The notes under the pieces are model-generated. The model saw nothing but the letters and a program-made list of their open reading frames with translations. It was not told the origin of the DNA and searched no databases. A DNA stretch of 64,000 bases. Origin: Streptomyces sp. L-9-10. Its GTDB lineage: Bacteria > Actinomycetota > Actinomycetes > Streptomycetales > Streptomycetaceae. The DNA lies in the NCBI RefSeq assembly GCF_004151105.1, contig NZ_PHRF01000028.1, positions 104,817 to 168,816 of the forward strand. Direction: 5' to 3'. Shown here piece by piece: positions 9,083 to 17,061 of this stretch. How positions within the stretch are numbered: position 1 is the first letter of the stretch; each line of letters starts with the position of its first letter. The translations under genes were made by a program, and so were the position numbers.

Positions 9083-10258
9083 TCAGCCCAGCGCCTCCTC
9101 GATGAGGTCGGCGGCCCGTGAGGTGCCGCCCTCGGCCCGCGCTTCGGCACGGAGCAGCGCCGAACGGTGGCCGACCTCCGGGTCGGCGACGAGTTCGCGC
9201 AGAGCGGCCAGCAGGGTCTCGGCCGTGGCGTCCGCGGTGTCGACGCGGCGGGCCACGCCCAGTTCGACGAGCCGGTCGGCGTTGGCGAACTGCTCGGCGC
9301 CCTGGGGCACGGCGATCATCGGAACGCCGGTGAGCAGCCCCTCCCCGCTGCCGCCCATCCCCGCGTGGGTGACGAACGCGTCTGCCTGTTCCAGGATCGC
9401 CAATTGAGGTACCCAGGAGTGCACTTCGACGTTGGGCGGGATGTCGCCGAGGTCTCGCGGATCGGTGTACTTCCCGATCTGGAGGACGACATGCCAGCCG
9501 GGCAGGTCGCCGTAGGCCGCCAGGCACTGGCGGTAGAACTCCGGCCGGCGGGTGTACGCCGAGCCCAGCGAGATCAGCAGCACGTTCTCCGCGTCCGCCG
9601 GACGCGTCCAGCCGCCGTCGTCCGCCCGCGCGCCGTGACAGGGACCGACGAACGTCACCGTGTCCGTGTCGACCTGGTCCGCGTGCGGTTGCATCGCCCG
9701 GGGGATCAGAGCCAGGGTCCGCGCGGGACGGCCGGAGAAGACGTCCATGTCGGTGGTGGACGCCCCGCACCCGTCGAGCCACCGCGCGAACCTCGCCCGG
9801 TACGCGTCGGCGCCCGGCAGCCGCCACAGGTGCGCCGCGACCTCCTGGTCGTAGCCCTGCCACGCCACGAAGGCCGGCGACAGCTGCATGAGGGGCCGGT
9901 TCCGCGCCTCGGCGAGGGCGCGCGCGGCGTAGGCGCCGATGTCGTACAGGTAGAGGTCCGCGGGGTCGTGGCCGTAGGCGGCGCGCAGCCGCGGCAGCGC
10001 CTGAACCGCGTCATCGAGGAACAGACTCATCGCGGCGATGGGGTCGTCGGGCCAGTTGTTGTCGGCCACCGGCAGTACGGAGCCGCAGGGGACGAACTCG
10101 GCGCCGGTGGCCGCGATCAGGCCGGCCACCGCGGGGTCGTTGGCGTACGTCACCCGATGGCCGCGGGCCACCAGCTCGCGGATGATCTCCAGGCTCGGCA
10201 GCACATGACTGACGACGGGGATGCCGATCATCGCGAAATGGGCACGGCGACGGGACAT
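9083..10258 (-). CDS. MGT-family (OleD/OleI-like) macrolide-type glycosyltransferase
   Basis: This is a 391-aa GT1 enzyme read from ATG 10258. The N-terminal fold starts IGIPVVSHVLPSLEIIRELVARGHRVTYAN, with the acceptor-side His after PVVSH. The donor-binding half holds the signature SWVPQLAILEQADAFVTHAGMGG, continued by SGEGLLTGVPMIAVPQGAEQF, which is close to the family that inactivates macrolides with UDP-glucose. Length (about 390 versus 390-420) is normal. It lies alone and divergent from a Vat-type acetyltransferase, suggesting a small antibiotic-inactivation pair. The acceptor could equally be another hydrophobic natural product. Confidence 0.9.
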   Translation of the reverse strand: MSRRRAHFAMIGIPVVSHVLPSLEIIRELVARGHRVTYANDPAVAGLIAATGAEFVPCGSVLPVADNNWPDDPIAAMSLFLDDAVQALPRLRAAYGHDPADLYLYDIGAYAARALAEARNRPLMQLSPAFVAWQGYDQEVAAHLWRLPGADAYRARFARWLDGCGASTTDMDVFSGRPARTLALIPRAMQPHADQVDTDTVTFVGPCHGARADDGGWTRPADAENVLLISLGSAYTRRPEFYRQCLAAYGDLPGWHVVLQIGKYTDPRDLGDIPPNVEVHSWVPQLAILEQADAFVTHAGMGGSGEGLLTGVPMIAVPQGAEQFANADRLVELGVARRVDTADATAETLLAALRELVADPEVGHRSALLRAEARAEGGTSRAADLIEEALG

Positions 10259-10634
10259 GGACGATCACTCTCACCTTCAGGTCTACGGCGGAAGGACACG
10301 GCGAACCGGTGCGCCACGCTCCCCGCACGAAGGCGGTTGTGGTGGCACACACAGGTATGCGCGACGGGAGCGGGGGCTCAGCCCCGCCCGGTGTCAGCCG
10401 TAGATCTGATGGAAGTACATGCCGGGAACCCTAACCCGCCCTCGGATGCACGGCCATGGGATTTTCGACCCCGGATCCCGTACCCAGGACCGGCAGGACA
10501 CCGTCCGTACCGATTCCCCGTCGGTGATGCCGATCCTCAGCGCGGGCGCCGGTCGGCATGGTGTGATCATGGCACCGGACCGAACACACGATCCCCGTCG
10601 ATACCGATACGCACCCCACAAGGAAATGTTCGCC
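10259..10634. other. Divergent intergenic region, 376 bases
   Basis: This gap separates the glycosyltransferase from the acetyltransferase. Apart from the candidate leader and hairpin on the minus strand, I see an AAGGAA ribosome binding site (10620-10625) for the acetyltransferase. No other coding sequence with convincing codon bias was found. Confidence 0.5.
10373..10465 (-). promoter_or_regulatory. Candidate leaderless upstream ORF and attenuator in front of the glycosyltransferase gene
   Basis: Upstream of the glycosyltransferase, ATG 10420 opens an eight-codon reading frame, MYFHQIYG, ending in TGA at 10396-10394. A TAGGGT hexamer (10433-10428) lies seven bases before that ATG and could be a -10 box for a leaderless transcript. 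An AAAAT tract (10465-10461) sits about where WhiB7-type promoters carry their AT-rich element. Just after the short frame is a hairpin with arms GGGGCT and AGCCCC (10373-10385). Short leader ORFs are a known control device for ribosome-drug resistance genes. All of this is pattern reading, not proof. Confidence 0.3.
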
Positions 10635-11285
10635 ATGCCTCTGCCCGCCGACGCGACCGTCCTCCACCCGATGCCCGATCAGCCACGAGTGGTGCTGCTC
10701 CGACCGCTGGTGAAGTCGCCGCTGATCGAGGTCGGGGAGTACTCCTACTACGACGACCCGGACGACCCGACTGCGTTCGAGACACACAACGTGCTGTACC
10801 ACTACGGCCCGGAGAAGCTGGTCATCGGCAAGTTCTGTGCGCTGGGCACGGGCGTCCGGTTCATCATGAACGGTGCCAACCACCGCATGGACGGCCCGTC
10901 GACCTTCCCCTTCCCCACCATGGGCGGCTCGTGGGCCGAACACTTCGATCTGCTCACCGGCCTGCCGGGACGCGGTGACACCGTCGTCGGGAACGACGTC
11001 TGGTTCGGTTACCGCACGACGGTGATGCCCGGCGTACGGATCGGCCACGGCGCCATCATCGGCTCCGGTGCCGTGGTCACCACGGACGTGCCCGACTACG
11101 GGATCGTCGGCGGAAACCCGGCCCGGCTCATCCGTACCCGCTACAGCGACGAGGATGTGGCCCGGCTGCTGTCAGTGGCCTGGTGGGACTGGCCGGCGGA
11201 ACACATCACCGAGCATGTGCGCACGATCATGTCGGGCAGCATCGCCGACCTCGAAGCGGCAGCCCCGGAAACCCCGCGCGGGTGA
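10635..11285 (+). CDS. Vat-type xenobiotic acyltransferase (CatB-related, left-handed beta-helix)
   Basis: This is a 216-aa hexapeptide-repeat acetyltransferase. ATG 10635 is chosen because AAGGAA lies nine bases upstream. The diagnostic features are VLYHYGPEKLVIGKFCALG and the catalytic-His loop MNGANHRMDGPSTFPF. The hexapeptide repeat region follows (VVGNDVWFGYRTTVMPGVRI, then IGSGAVVTTDVPDYGIVGGNPA). Length fits Vat/CatB enzymes (about 205-220 aa), which O-acetylate streptogramin A or chloramphenicol from acetyl-CoA. Some members act on other substrates, so resistance is likely but not shown. Confidence 0.88.
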   Translation: MPLPADATVLHPMPDQPRVVLLRPLVKSPLIEVGEYSYYDDPDDPTAFETHNVLYHYGPEKLVIGKFCALGTGVRFIMNGANHRMDGPSTFPFPTMGGSWAEHFDLLTGLPGRGDTVVGNDVWFGYRTTVMPGVRIGHGAIIGSGAVVTTDVPDYGIVGGNPARLIRTRYSDEDVARLLSVAWWDWPAEHITEHVRTIMSGSIADLEAAAPETPRG

Positions 11286-11345
11286 CACGGCGACCGTCCG
11301 ACCGGATTCGTTAGGATCTCCCACTCCCGTCTGTTGGAGGATGCC

Positions 11346-11720
11346 ATGAGCGAACACGCCGTTCACACCGTCGAAGTGCCCCTGGGCGACGGCAGCGACG
11401 AGACGATTCGGGTGCAGATCCGTGAAGTGGACGAAGCCCTCGTCCGAGTCGGGCGCGGCAGCCGCTCCGTGGCGCGGGCCGAGCGGACGTTCGGCCAGAT
11501 GCTGGACACCGTACGGCCTTTGGCGGAGAGCTTCGTGGGACGGTTGCGGGGGATGGCGAACGCGCCGGACGAGATCACGCTGGAGTTCGGTGTGTCGCTG
11601 TCGGCCGAGGCCGATGTCGTCATCGCCAGTACGGCGACGGCCGCGAACTTCTCCGTGAGCCTGACCTGGAACAGAAGTGACGAGGTGGCCCCGACGCCGG
11701 CCGAACCGCAGGGGAGTTGA
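11346..11720 (+). CDS. CU044_2847 family (trypco1 domain) protein
   Basis: This is a 124-aa protein from ATG 11346, with GGAGG at 11336-11340. It has the pattern of the trypsin-co-occurring domain 1: an N-terminal strand pair (VEVPLGDGSDETIRVQIREV), a helical middle and the core DEITLEFGVSLSAEADVVIA, ending in a strand of the type FSVSLTW. Such proteins are usually found next to trypsin-like proteases, STAND NTPases or other conflict-system genes. No protease is adjacent here; the nearest STAND protein is 2.3 kb upstream. Role inferred only from family context. Confidence 0.8.
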   Translation: MSEHAVHTVEVPLGDGSDETIRVQIREVDEALVRVGRGSRSVARAERTFGQMLDTVRPLAESFVGRLRGMANAPDEITLEFGVSLSAEADVVIASTATAANFSVSLTWNRSDEVAPTPAEPQGS

Positions 11721-11740
11721 ACGGCGCGGGGCGCGCCGCG

Positions 11741-12154
11741 TCAGGGGGCCCGGTGCGCGAGGGCCTCCAGCGCGGCGACCGCCTCGGCGGCACGTTCGTA
11801 CGGTACGAAGAGGTGGTCGTGATGGAAACCGGCGACCACGTTGCAGCTCAGGCCGGTATCGGCGAGTTCCCGGGCGACGGCGGCGGTGAGGCCGACCGCC
11901 TCCAGGGCGGAGTGGACGCGCAAGGTGATCCAGCCGGCCACGTAGTCGTACGGCAGCCCGGCCGTATCGGCGTCCTCCAGCCGTACCACCAGCGTGAGGC
12001 CCTCCTGCTCGGCGACCGTGACCACGGGGGTGACACCGGCGGGAACACCGGCAGGAGCACCACCACCGTCGACGGTGGTGAACACGTAGCGGCCCGGGTT
12101 GAGTTGCGGGCGCATGCCGCTCAGAAGTTTCCGCAGATCACTTTCACCAGTCAT
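11741..12154 (-). CDS. ACT domain-containing protein
   Basis: This is a 137-aa protein from ATG 12154 (MTGESDLRKLLSGMRPQL). A proximal AG-rich stretch precedes the start. After an N-terminal helix, GRYVFTTV leads into TPVVTVAEQEGLTLVV. The ACT-like beta-alpha-beta unit follows as WITLRVHSALEAVGLTAAVA, then SCNVVAGFHHDHLFVPYERA. These small stand-alone ACT proteins are widespread in actinobacteria and may bind amino acids or other small ligands; no enzymatic domain is attached. It ends 20 bases from the trypco1 gene (convergent) and its start is 117 bases from the end of the AfsA-type gene, so it may be co-transcribed with it. Confidence 0.8.
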   Translation of the reverse strand: MTGESDLRKLLSGMRPQLNPGRYVFTTVDGGGAPAGVPAGVTPVVTVAEQEGLTLVVRLEDADTAGLPYDYVAGWITLRVHSALEAVGLTAAVARELADTGLSCNVVAGFHHDHLFVPYERAAEAVAALEALAHRAP

Positions 12155-12271
12155 GCCCGGCAGACTACGCGCGGTTCCGGTACGACGAGCCACGCCCCTA
12201 CCGCGTGGCGGCCCGCCCGGCGGGCGCGGCCGGCGCTCCCCGGCCGGCCGCACCCCCCTCCGGAGTCCTGA

Positions 12272-13237
12272 CTACGTCGCGCGCGGCGGCGCCGCTCCCG
12301 GAGTGGTGGCCGGCGCGCAGGTCACCGCGGTGCGGAAGACGTCCCGGCCGCTCTGCGTCCCCGTCACACGGAGCCGGTCCCTGCCCAGCACGTCCGGGGT
12401 CTCCGGTGCGACATCGATCCAGACCGGGGCGTCGAACTCGACGTACCGCGAGAAGACGGTGTCGAAGTCGAACGGGACCACCGGGCCCCGCTCGCCGAAC
12501 TCGGCCTGGGCGGCCTGGGACACGGCCTCCAGGAGAACCATCCCGGGGATGTGGTCGTGCGGGTGGTCGTAGAGAGTCGAGTGTGAGGTGTCCGTACGCA
12601 ACTGCCAGTGGTGCGCGGTGCCGGTCGGCGCGATGACGACATCCCCGGGGTCGTCACGGCCCACCAGACCGGGAGCGGCGGGCGGCGCCGGGGGCAGGGC
12701 ATTGCCGAAGGCCCGCCCGGCGTCCGCGTACTCCCTGCGCAGCCGGCGGTAGATGGCCGGCGGGTGGGTGGTGTAACGGATCTCTGCGGTGCCCAAGTGC
12801 TCCCCGCCGACGGTGGAGTTGATGTGCGCGGTCAGATGAACCGAGCCGCCGCGGCGGCGGGTGACCGTGGTGTGCGTGATCCTCAGCTCCGCGGTCGTGG
12901 GTCCTGACCGCGGACGTAACGCGGGCCGGGCGACCGTGGTCCTGGCGTACTCCCAGCCCAGTCGGTGGTCGAGCGGGATGTCATGGACCGTATGGGACAG
13001 CAGGGCGAGTCCCTGCCGGATGCATTCGGTGAGGAGCAGAGGGCTGGTGGCACCCCCGGGAAGTGTGTAGAAAGAGTGGGTGTGAGGCCACTGCAGGGTA
13101 ACGATCTGGGTCTCGGGGGAGACGTTGCGCCAGTCGCGAACCAGGATCTCATCGGTCTCGGACTTGCGTACGTACCCCTTGAGCGCGGGTCCGGGTGCGG
13201 GTGTGGACGGTGCTGAGTGGATGGTGTTGCAGGCCAT
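12272..13237 (-). CDS. AfsA/ScbA-type gamma-butyrolactone synthase
   Basis: This is a 321-aa protein from ATG 13237, with a GGGGAGAAG site just upstream. AfsA-type proteins condense a beta-ketoacyl chain with dihydroxyacetone phosphate, the first dedicated step of A-factor-like signals. The two tandem AfsA hotdog repeats are visible: residues about 20-150 (VRKSETDEILVRDW, PLDHRLGWEYARTTV) and 190-310 (HDHIPGMVLLEAVSQAAQAE, then VVPFDFDTVFSRYVEFDAPV). Length fits ScbA/AfsA (about 300-320). It is divergent from a TetR receptor gene with 144 bases between, the standard autoregulator arrangement. Confidence 0.92.
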   Translation of the reverse strand: MACNTIHSAPSTPAPGPALKGYVRKSETDEILVRDWRNVSPETQIVTLQWPHTHSFYTLPGGATSPLLLTECIRQGLALLSHTVHDIPLDHRLGWEYARTTVARPALRPRSGPTTAELRITHTTVTRRRGGSVHLTAHINSTVGGEHLGTAEIRYTTHPPAIYRRLRREYADAGRAFGNALPPAPPAAPGLVGRDDPGDVVIAPTGTAHHWQLRTDTSHSTLYDHPHDHIPGMVLLEAVSQAAQAEFGERGPVVPFDFDTVFSRYVEFDAPVWIDVAPETPDVLGRDRLRVTGTQSGRDVFRTAVTCAPATTPGAAPPRAT

Positions 13238-13339
13238 GCGACTTCTCCCCCTTGAATGTCGCTGGAACTGGAACGTCAACAAGTGTCAGCGGGCTGGCTT
13301 GCGGTGTCACGTGTTGGCTTGAATCAGCTGCCGCATCAT

Positions 13340-13359
13340 AAAATAGAGAGCATTCTTTT
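13340..13359. promoter_or_regulatory. AT-rich imperfect palindrome, candidate autoregulatory element
   Basis: In the divergent afsA-like/TetR gap the sequence AAAATAGAGAGCATTCTTTT stands out in an otherwise GC-rich region. Six of nine arm positions pair. Butyrolactone receptors bind roughly 22-bp AT-leaning palindromes in such gaps. It lies 23 bases upstream of the receptor ATG. A similar element occurs at 29158-29177 beside the second receptor gene. Confidence 0.4.
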
Positions 13360-13381
13360 CTTTGTCGAGGCATTACTGAGT

Positions 13382-14050
13382 ATGGTGGGGAACAATCAGT
13401 TGACGGGACGGAGCCTGAAGCAGGAACGGGCGTTGCGCACCAGGGCCGCTCTGGTGCGGGCGGGGGCGGAGGTCTTCGCCGAGTCCGGGTTCGCCGGTGC
13501 GAGTGTCGCGAAGATCGCCCACCGCGCCGGGCTCACGCTGGGCGCGATGTACTTCCACTTCCCGAGCAAGGAAGAGCTGGCTCGCGAGATAGTCCGCAGC
13601 CAGCCTGACCTGGTGGTGCCGCCGGTCGCGTCCAGGGGAATCCAGCACGCCATCGACGTCACGCTCACCTGGGGCCGTCAACTGGTCGATGATCCCGTGC
13701 TGTTGGCGGGAGCCCGGCTGGTGATGGACCAGGAGCACTTCATCGACCCGGACGAGAACTCGCACCAGCAGTGGGTGCGGGTGATGACCGAGGATCTCGT
13801 CGACGCCGGGCGCAGACGTGAGCTGAGGGTGGGCGTCCAGATCGACGCGGTGGCCCGCCTCATCGTCTACGCGTGTACCGGCGCGCAGATGCACGCGAGC
13901 CTGGAGAGCGGGCGCCGTGATCTGCGACAGCGCATCGAGGAGATCTGGCACTGCGTCCTGCCGGCGATCGCGGTGCCCAGTGTCATGAAGCGTCTGGAGT
14001 TCGGCGAGGCACGGGCCGGCGCCACACCGACGCGAACCGCCGCCCCCTAG
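13382..14050 (+). CDS. TetR-family gamma-butyrolactone receptor (ArpA/ScbR-like)
   Basis: This is a 222-aa regulator from ATG 13382. The N-terminal helix-turn-helix spans about residues 14-60 with FAGASVAKIAHRAGLTLGAM followed by YFHFPSKEELA, the typical recognition segment of butyrolactone receptors. The C-terminal ligand domain includes LARLIVYACTGAQM-like sequence and ends with an HCVLPAIAVPSV motif shared by ScbR/ArpA proteins. It is divergent from the AfsA-type synthase and followed 53 bases later by an SDR gene, so it probably controls both. Ligand release from DNA would be the switch. Confidence 0.9.
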   Translation: MVGNNQLTGRSLKQERALRTRAALVRAGAEVFAESGFAGASVAKIAHRAGLTLGAMYFHFPSKEELAREIVRSQPDLVVPPVASRGIQHAIDVTLTWGRQLVDDPVLLAGARLVMDQEHFIDPDENSHQQWVRVMTEDLVDAGRRRELRVGVQIDAVARLIVYACTGAQMHASLESGRRDLRQRIEEIWHCVLPAIAVPSVMKRLEFGEARAGATPTRTAAP

Positions 14051-14102
14051 GCTCCTTCCGGAGTTCTTTCCGGCTTGATTCATTCCTGAATACGGGGGAC
14101 GA

Positions 14103-14861
14103 GTGTCACTCACAGGCAAGACAGTCATGGTCACCGGGGCGTCCAGCGGCATCGGAGAGGCGGCGGCGCGGCTGCTCGCGGCGGAGGGCGCGGCAGTCGT
14201 GCTCATGGCGCGGCGCGAGGAGCGGCTCCGTGAGGTCACCAGAGAGATCAACGAAGCGGGCGGGCGCGCCGTAGCGGCACCGGGTGACGTACGGTCCGCG
14301 GCCGACGTCGAGCGCGCCGTGGCGCTCGCCGTGGACCGATTCGACTCGCTCGACGGGGCGTTCAACAACGCGGGCTGGGGCTCGCTGGGCACTCCGCTGC
14401 ACGAGATGGACGACGCCGATTACGACCGGATCATGGACACCAACGTTCGCGGGGTCTGGAACTGCCTCCGCCATCAGATCCCCGTGATGCTGCGCCAGGA
14501 GTCCGGCGGCTCGATCGTCAACACCTCCAGCACGGCAGGGTTGTTCGCCACCGGCGCGGCGGCCCCGTACGTCGCCTCCAAGCACGCGGTGGCCGGGCTG
14601 ACCAAGGCCGCCGCGGCCGAGTACGGCGGCCGGGGCATCAGGGTCAACTCGCTGATGGTGGGCGCCACCAGGACCGAGCTGATGGACGAGGCCATCAGCG
14701 TGATGCCGCAGCTGGAAGAACTCAGCGTCGGCCGGGCCATCCAGCGCCGGCTCGCCGACCCCCAGGAGATCGCGCAGGCCGTGGTGTGGCTGTGCGGGGA
14801 CCGATCCTCATTCGTGACGGGCGCTTCCGTGCCCGTGGACGGTGGGTGCAGCGCCGTGTGA
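14103..14861 (+). CDS. SDR-family oxidoreductase, possibly in butyrolactone biosynthesis
   Basis: This is a 252-aa classical short-chain dehydrogenase from GTG 14103 behind a GGGGGA site. It has the cofactor motif TGASSGIG (about residues 11-18), NNAG (about 88-91), catalytic Ser in VNTSS and the YVASK motif. The C-terminus FVTGASVPVDGGCSAV is standard. The Arg pair in LMARREERL after strand 2 suggests NADPH preference. Location directly after the receptor gene and near the AfsA-type synthase suggests reduction of a butyrolactone precursor (as BarS1-like ketoreductases do), but the family is broad. Confidence 0.87.
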   Translation: MSLTGKTVMVTGASSGIGEAAARLLAAEGAAVVLMARREERLREVTREINEAGGRAVAAPGDVRSAADVERAVALAVDRFDSLDGAFNNAGWGSLGTPLHEMDDADYDRIMDTNVRGVWNCLRHQIPVMLRQESGGSIVNTSSTAGLFATGAAAPYVASKHAVAGLTKAAAAEYGGRGIRVNSLMVGATRTELMDEAISVMPQLEELSVGRAIQRRLADPQEIAQAVVWLCGDRSSFVTGASVPVDGGCSAV

Positions 14862-14882
14862 GATCCGGGCCCCCGCGTCTCA

Positions 14883-14931
14883 CCTCCCCGCTCCGTGCGC
14901 ATGTCCTCGATGTGCGCACGGGGCGGAGAGG
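14883..14931 (+). terminator. Hairpin after the SDR gene
   Basis: Two imperfectly matching 19-base arms (14883-14901 and 14913-14931) share CCGTGCGCA/TGCGCACGG around a short loop, with a few mismatches further out. It starts 22 bases after the SDR stop. The rest of the gap to 15158 shows no convincing gene; a GGGG site precedes the next start. Confidence 0.6.
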
Positions 14932-15158
14932 ACCCCGATCGCATCACCCGGCAGCGCCTTCAGGCCAGGCAAGCCCTCGCGAGCGCTGGGACTGTTGACG
15001 AGTCGTGAGTTGGGCAGTTCAATCTCGCCCATATGGTCAAGCTGCCGGCACAGAAGGCGGAACCTTTCGACCGCCTTGGGGTCCGAGCATCCTCGGGCAC
15101 GTAGCCGCTCGCGGTTTGGCGGTTCCCGCACCATCGCCAATCCCATCAAGGGGTAAAC

Positions 15159-16994
15159 ATGTACCGCAGAATCATGCCCGGCCTATGCGGCCTCGCGCTG
15201 CTCGCTGCGGGCGTGGTGTCCGTCCAGAGCGGCGACGCACGCCCTGACAACGTTGCCGTGGCCGCCGCCGCCCAGCCGGCCGCCATGTCCGAGGCCCAGA
15301 TCGTCGCCGCGGCCGGGGCCACCACCCCCTTCGTGACGGTCGAAGCCGAATCCGGGACGCTCGGCGGCGGCGCCCGTGTCCGCTCCATCAGCCCGGGAGC
15401 GGCGCCCCCGACCCAGGCCACCCTGGAGGGCGAGGCCTCGGGCTATTCGCTCGTCGAACTGAAGGCCAACGGCGACTCCGTGACGCTGACGAACAACACG
15501 GGAAAGAACGCCAACAGCCTCGTGGTCCGCGCCTCGATTCCGGATGCGGCCGGGGGCGGCGGGATCAACGCGACGCTGAACCTGTACGTGAACGGAACCT
15601 TCCGCCAGGCGATCGCCCTCAGCTCCCAGCAGGCGTGGAACTACCGTGGTGCGACCACCAATCCGGACGACCCCCGCGCCGGAGGCGTGGCCTACCGCTT
15701 CTACAACGAGTTCCCCCTGCGTGTGACGGGCGCCGCGATCGCCCCGGGCAGCACCATCCAGCTCAAGAAGGACGCCGGCAACACGGCCGCCGTCTACGAC
15801 ATCGACTCCGTCGACCTGGAGAACGTCGGTGCCGCACTGGCGCAGCCGGCGAACTCGATCTCCGTCGTCAGCAACGGCGCGGACCCGAACTTCCAGCAGG
15901 ATTCGACGGTGGCCATCCAGAACACGGTGAACGCCGCCCGCTCGCAGGGGAAGTCGGTGTGGATCCCGCAGGGCAAGTACCTGACGAACAGCCTGGTTTC
16001 CAGGCCGTTGGACTTCACGGGCGTGAAGGTGCAGGGTGCCGGCATGTGGTACACCACCCTGTACCGCAAGGTTCCGCTGCCGGCCAACTCCTGGCGTTCG
16101 CAGATCGTCGTGGGCACGAGAACCACGCTGACGGACCTTCAGATCGACACCAACGCCGTCTGGCGGGGAATCGGCGGCACCGGCGGTTCGGACTACGGAG
16201 TCAACACCGGCGGTACCGGCTGGCTGATCGACCGGCTCTGGACGCGGCACATCGACGCCAACTGGCTGTCGGGCACCGACGGCATCCTTCAGAACAGCCG
16301 TACCGCGGACAGCTACGGCGACGGCTACAACATCAACAACGGCAACTCGCCGAACGCGGAGAAGCTCGGCCTCAACATCACGGTCCGGAACAGCTTCGCC
16401 CGGAACACCGGTGACGATTCCTTCGCGACGTACTCCGACGCGGGTCCCGCCGGACAGAACGGCCAGGTGTCCGGGGCGAAGATCCTGAACAACACCGCGG
16501 TCGCGCCCTGGTGGGCCAACGGGATCCGGGTCGCCGGCGGAAAGAACGTCGAGGTGCGGAACAACGTGGTGAACAGCGTGTCGTCGAACAACGCGCTGGA
16601 ACTCAGCGTGTTCGGCGATTCGGGGCACCCCTTGGAGTCCGCCGCGGTCACCGGAAACGTCCTCCAGGGCGGCGGTGGCTGGAACGGCGTCCGGCACGGC
16701 GTGCACATCGGTTCGACGGGGAGCACCTCGCAGTTCCCTAACGCGTTCACGAACGTCACCATGAGCGACAACATCATGCGGGGGTCGCTCACCGCGGGGC
16801 TCAGCATCGATCGAACGCGCGTCAATGTCACGCTGACGAACAACACGATCGACCGTCCGGCGAAGCAGGGCATCTGGATCAATTCGGGGGTCACCGGCAC
16901 GGGGAAGTTCACCGGCAACAAGATCCAGAACCTGCTCCCGGGGCAGGTGGCACAGCGGAACGATTCACCGAACACCTTCACGATCACCGGCTGA
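15159..16994 (+). CDS. Secreted beta-helix hydrolase, GH87-like (alpha-1,3-glucanase/mycodextranase type)
   Basis: This is a 611-aa exported protein from ATG 15159. The N-terminus (MYRRIMPGLCGLALLAAGVV) is a signal peptide. Residues about 55-225 form a CBM35-like carbohydrate-binding module opening with VTVEAESGTLGGGARVRSIS and closing YDIDSVDLENV. Residues about 240-610 are a right-handed parallel beta-helix with many Asn-rich coils (NITVRNSFARNTGDDSFATY, then VEVRNNVVNSVSSNNALELS). The NTGDD pair sits where GH87 enzymes carry catalytic aspartates. I favour alpha-1,3-glucan or mixed glucan hydrolysis; a pectate-lyase-like activity is the alternative. It is monocistronic. Confidence 0.75.
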   Translation: MYRRIMPGLCGLALLAAGVVSVQSGDARPDNVAVAAAAQPAAMSEAQIVAAAGATTPFVTVEAESGTLGGGARVRSISPGAAPPTQATLEGEASGYSLVELKANGDSVTLTNNTGKNANSLVVRASIPDAAGGGGINATLNLYVNGTFRQAIALSSQQAWNYRGATTNPDDPRAGGVAYRFYNEFPLRVTGAAIAPGSTIQLKKDAGNTAAVYDIDSVDLENVGAALAQPANSISVVSNGADPNFQQDSTVAIQNTVNAARSQGKSVWIPQGKYLTNSLVSRPLDFTGVKVQGAGMWYTTLYRKVPLPANSWRSQIVVGTRTTLTDLQIDTNAVWRGIGGTGGSDYGVNTGGTGWLIDRLWTRHIDANWLSGTDGILQNSRTADSYGDGYNINNGNSPNAEKLGLNITVRNSFARNTGDDSFATYSDAGPAGQNGQVSGAKILNNTAVAPWWANGIRVAGGKNVEVRNNVVNSVSSNNALELSVFGDSGHPLESAAVTGNVLQGGGGWNGVRHGVHIGSTGSTSQFPNAFTNVTMSDNIMRGSLTAGLSIDRTRVNVTLTNNTIDRPAKQGIWINSGVTGTGKFTGNKIQNLLPGQVAQRNDSPNTFTITG

Positions 16995-17001
16995 ACACCG
17001 A

Positions 17002-17037
17002 TCCGGCCCGGCCCCGGTCACCCGGGGCCGGGCCGGA
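17002..17037 (+). terminator. Strong hairpin terminator, perfect 16-bp stem
   Basis: Arms TCCGGCCCGGCCCCGG (17002-17017) and CCGGGGCCGGGCCGGA (17022-17037) pair perfectly around a four-base loop, seven bases after the beta-helix hydrolase stop. There is no T-run, as is common in Streptomyces. Confidence 0.8.
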
Positions 17038-17061
17038 CGGGCGGGCCTGTACGCTGCCACT

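Noticed and set aside
14880..15149. An 89-codon minus-strand frame between the SDR and beta-helix hydrolase genes
   Set aside because: Weak codon bias, overlap with the hairpin at 14883-14931 and no family resemblance.
15248..15262. A GACAACGTTG sequence resembling the LacI operator
   Set aside because: It is inside the signal-peptide region of the beta-helix hydrolase coding sequence and the palindrome is not completed.
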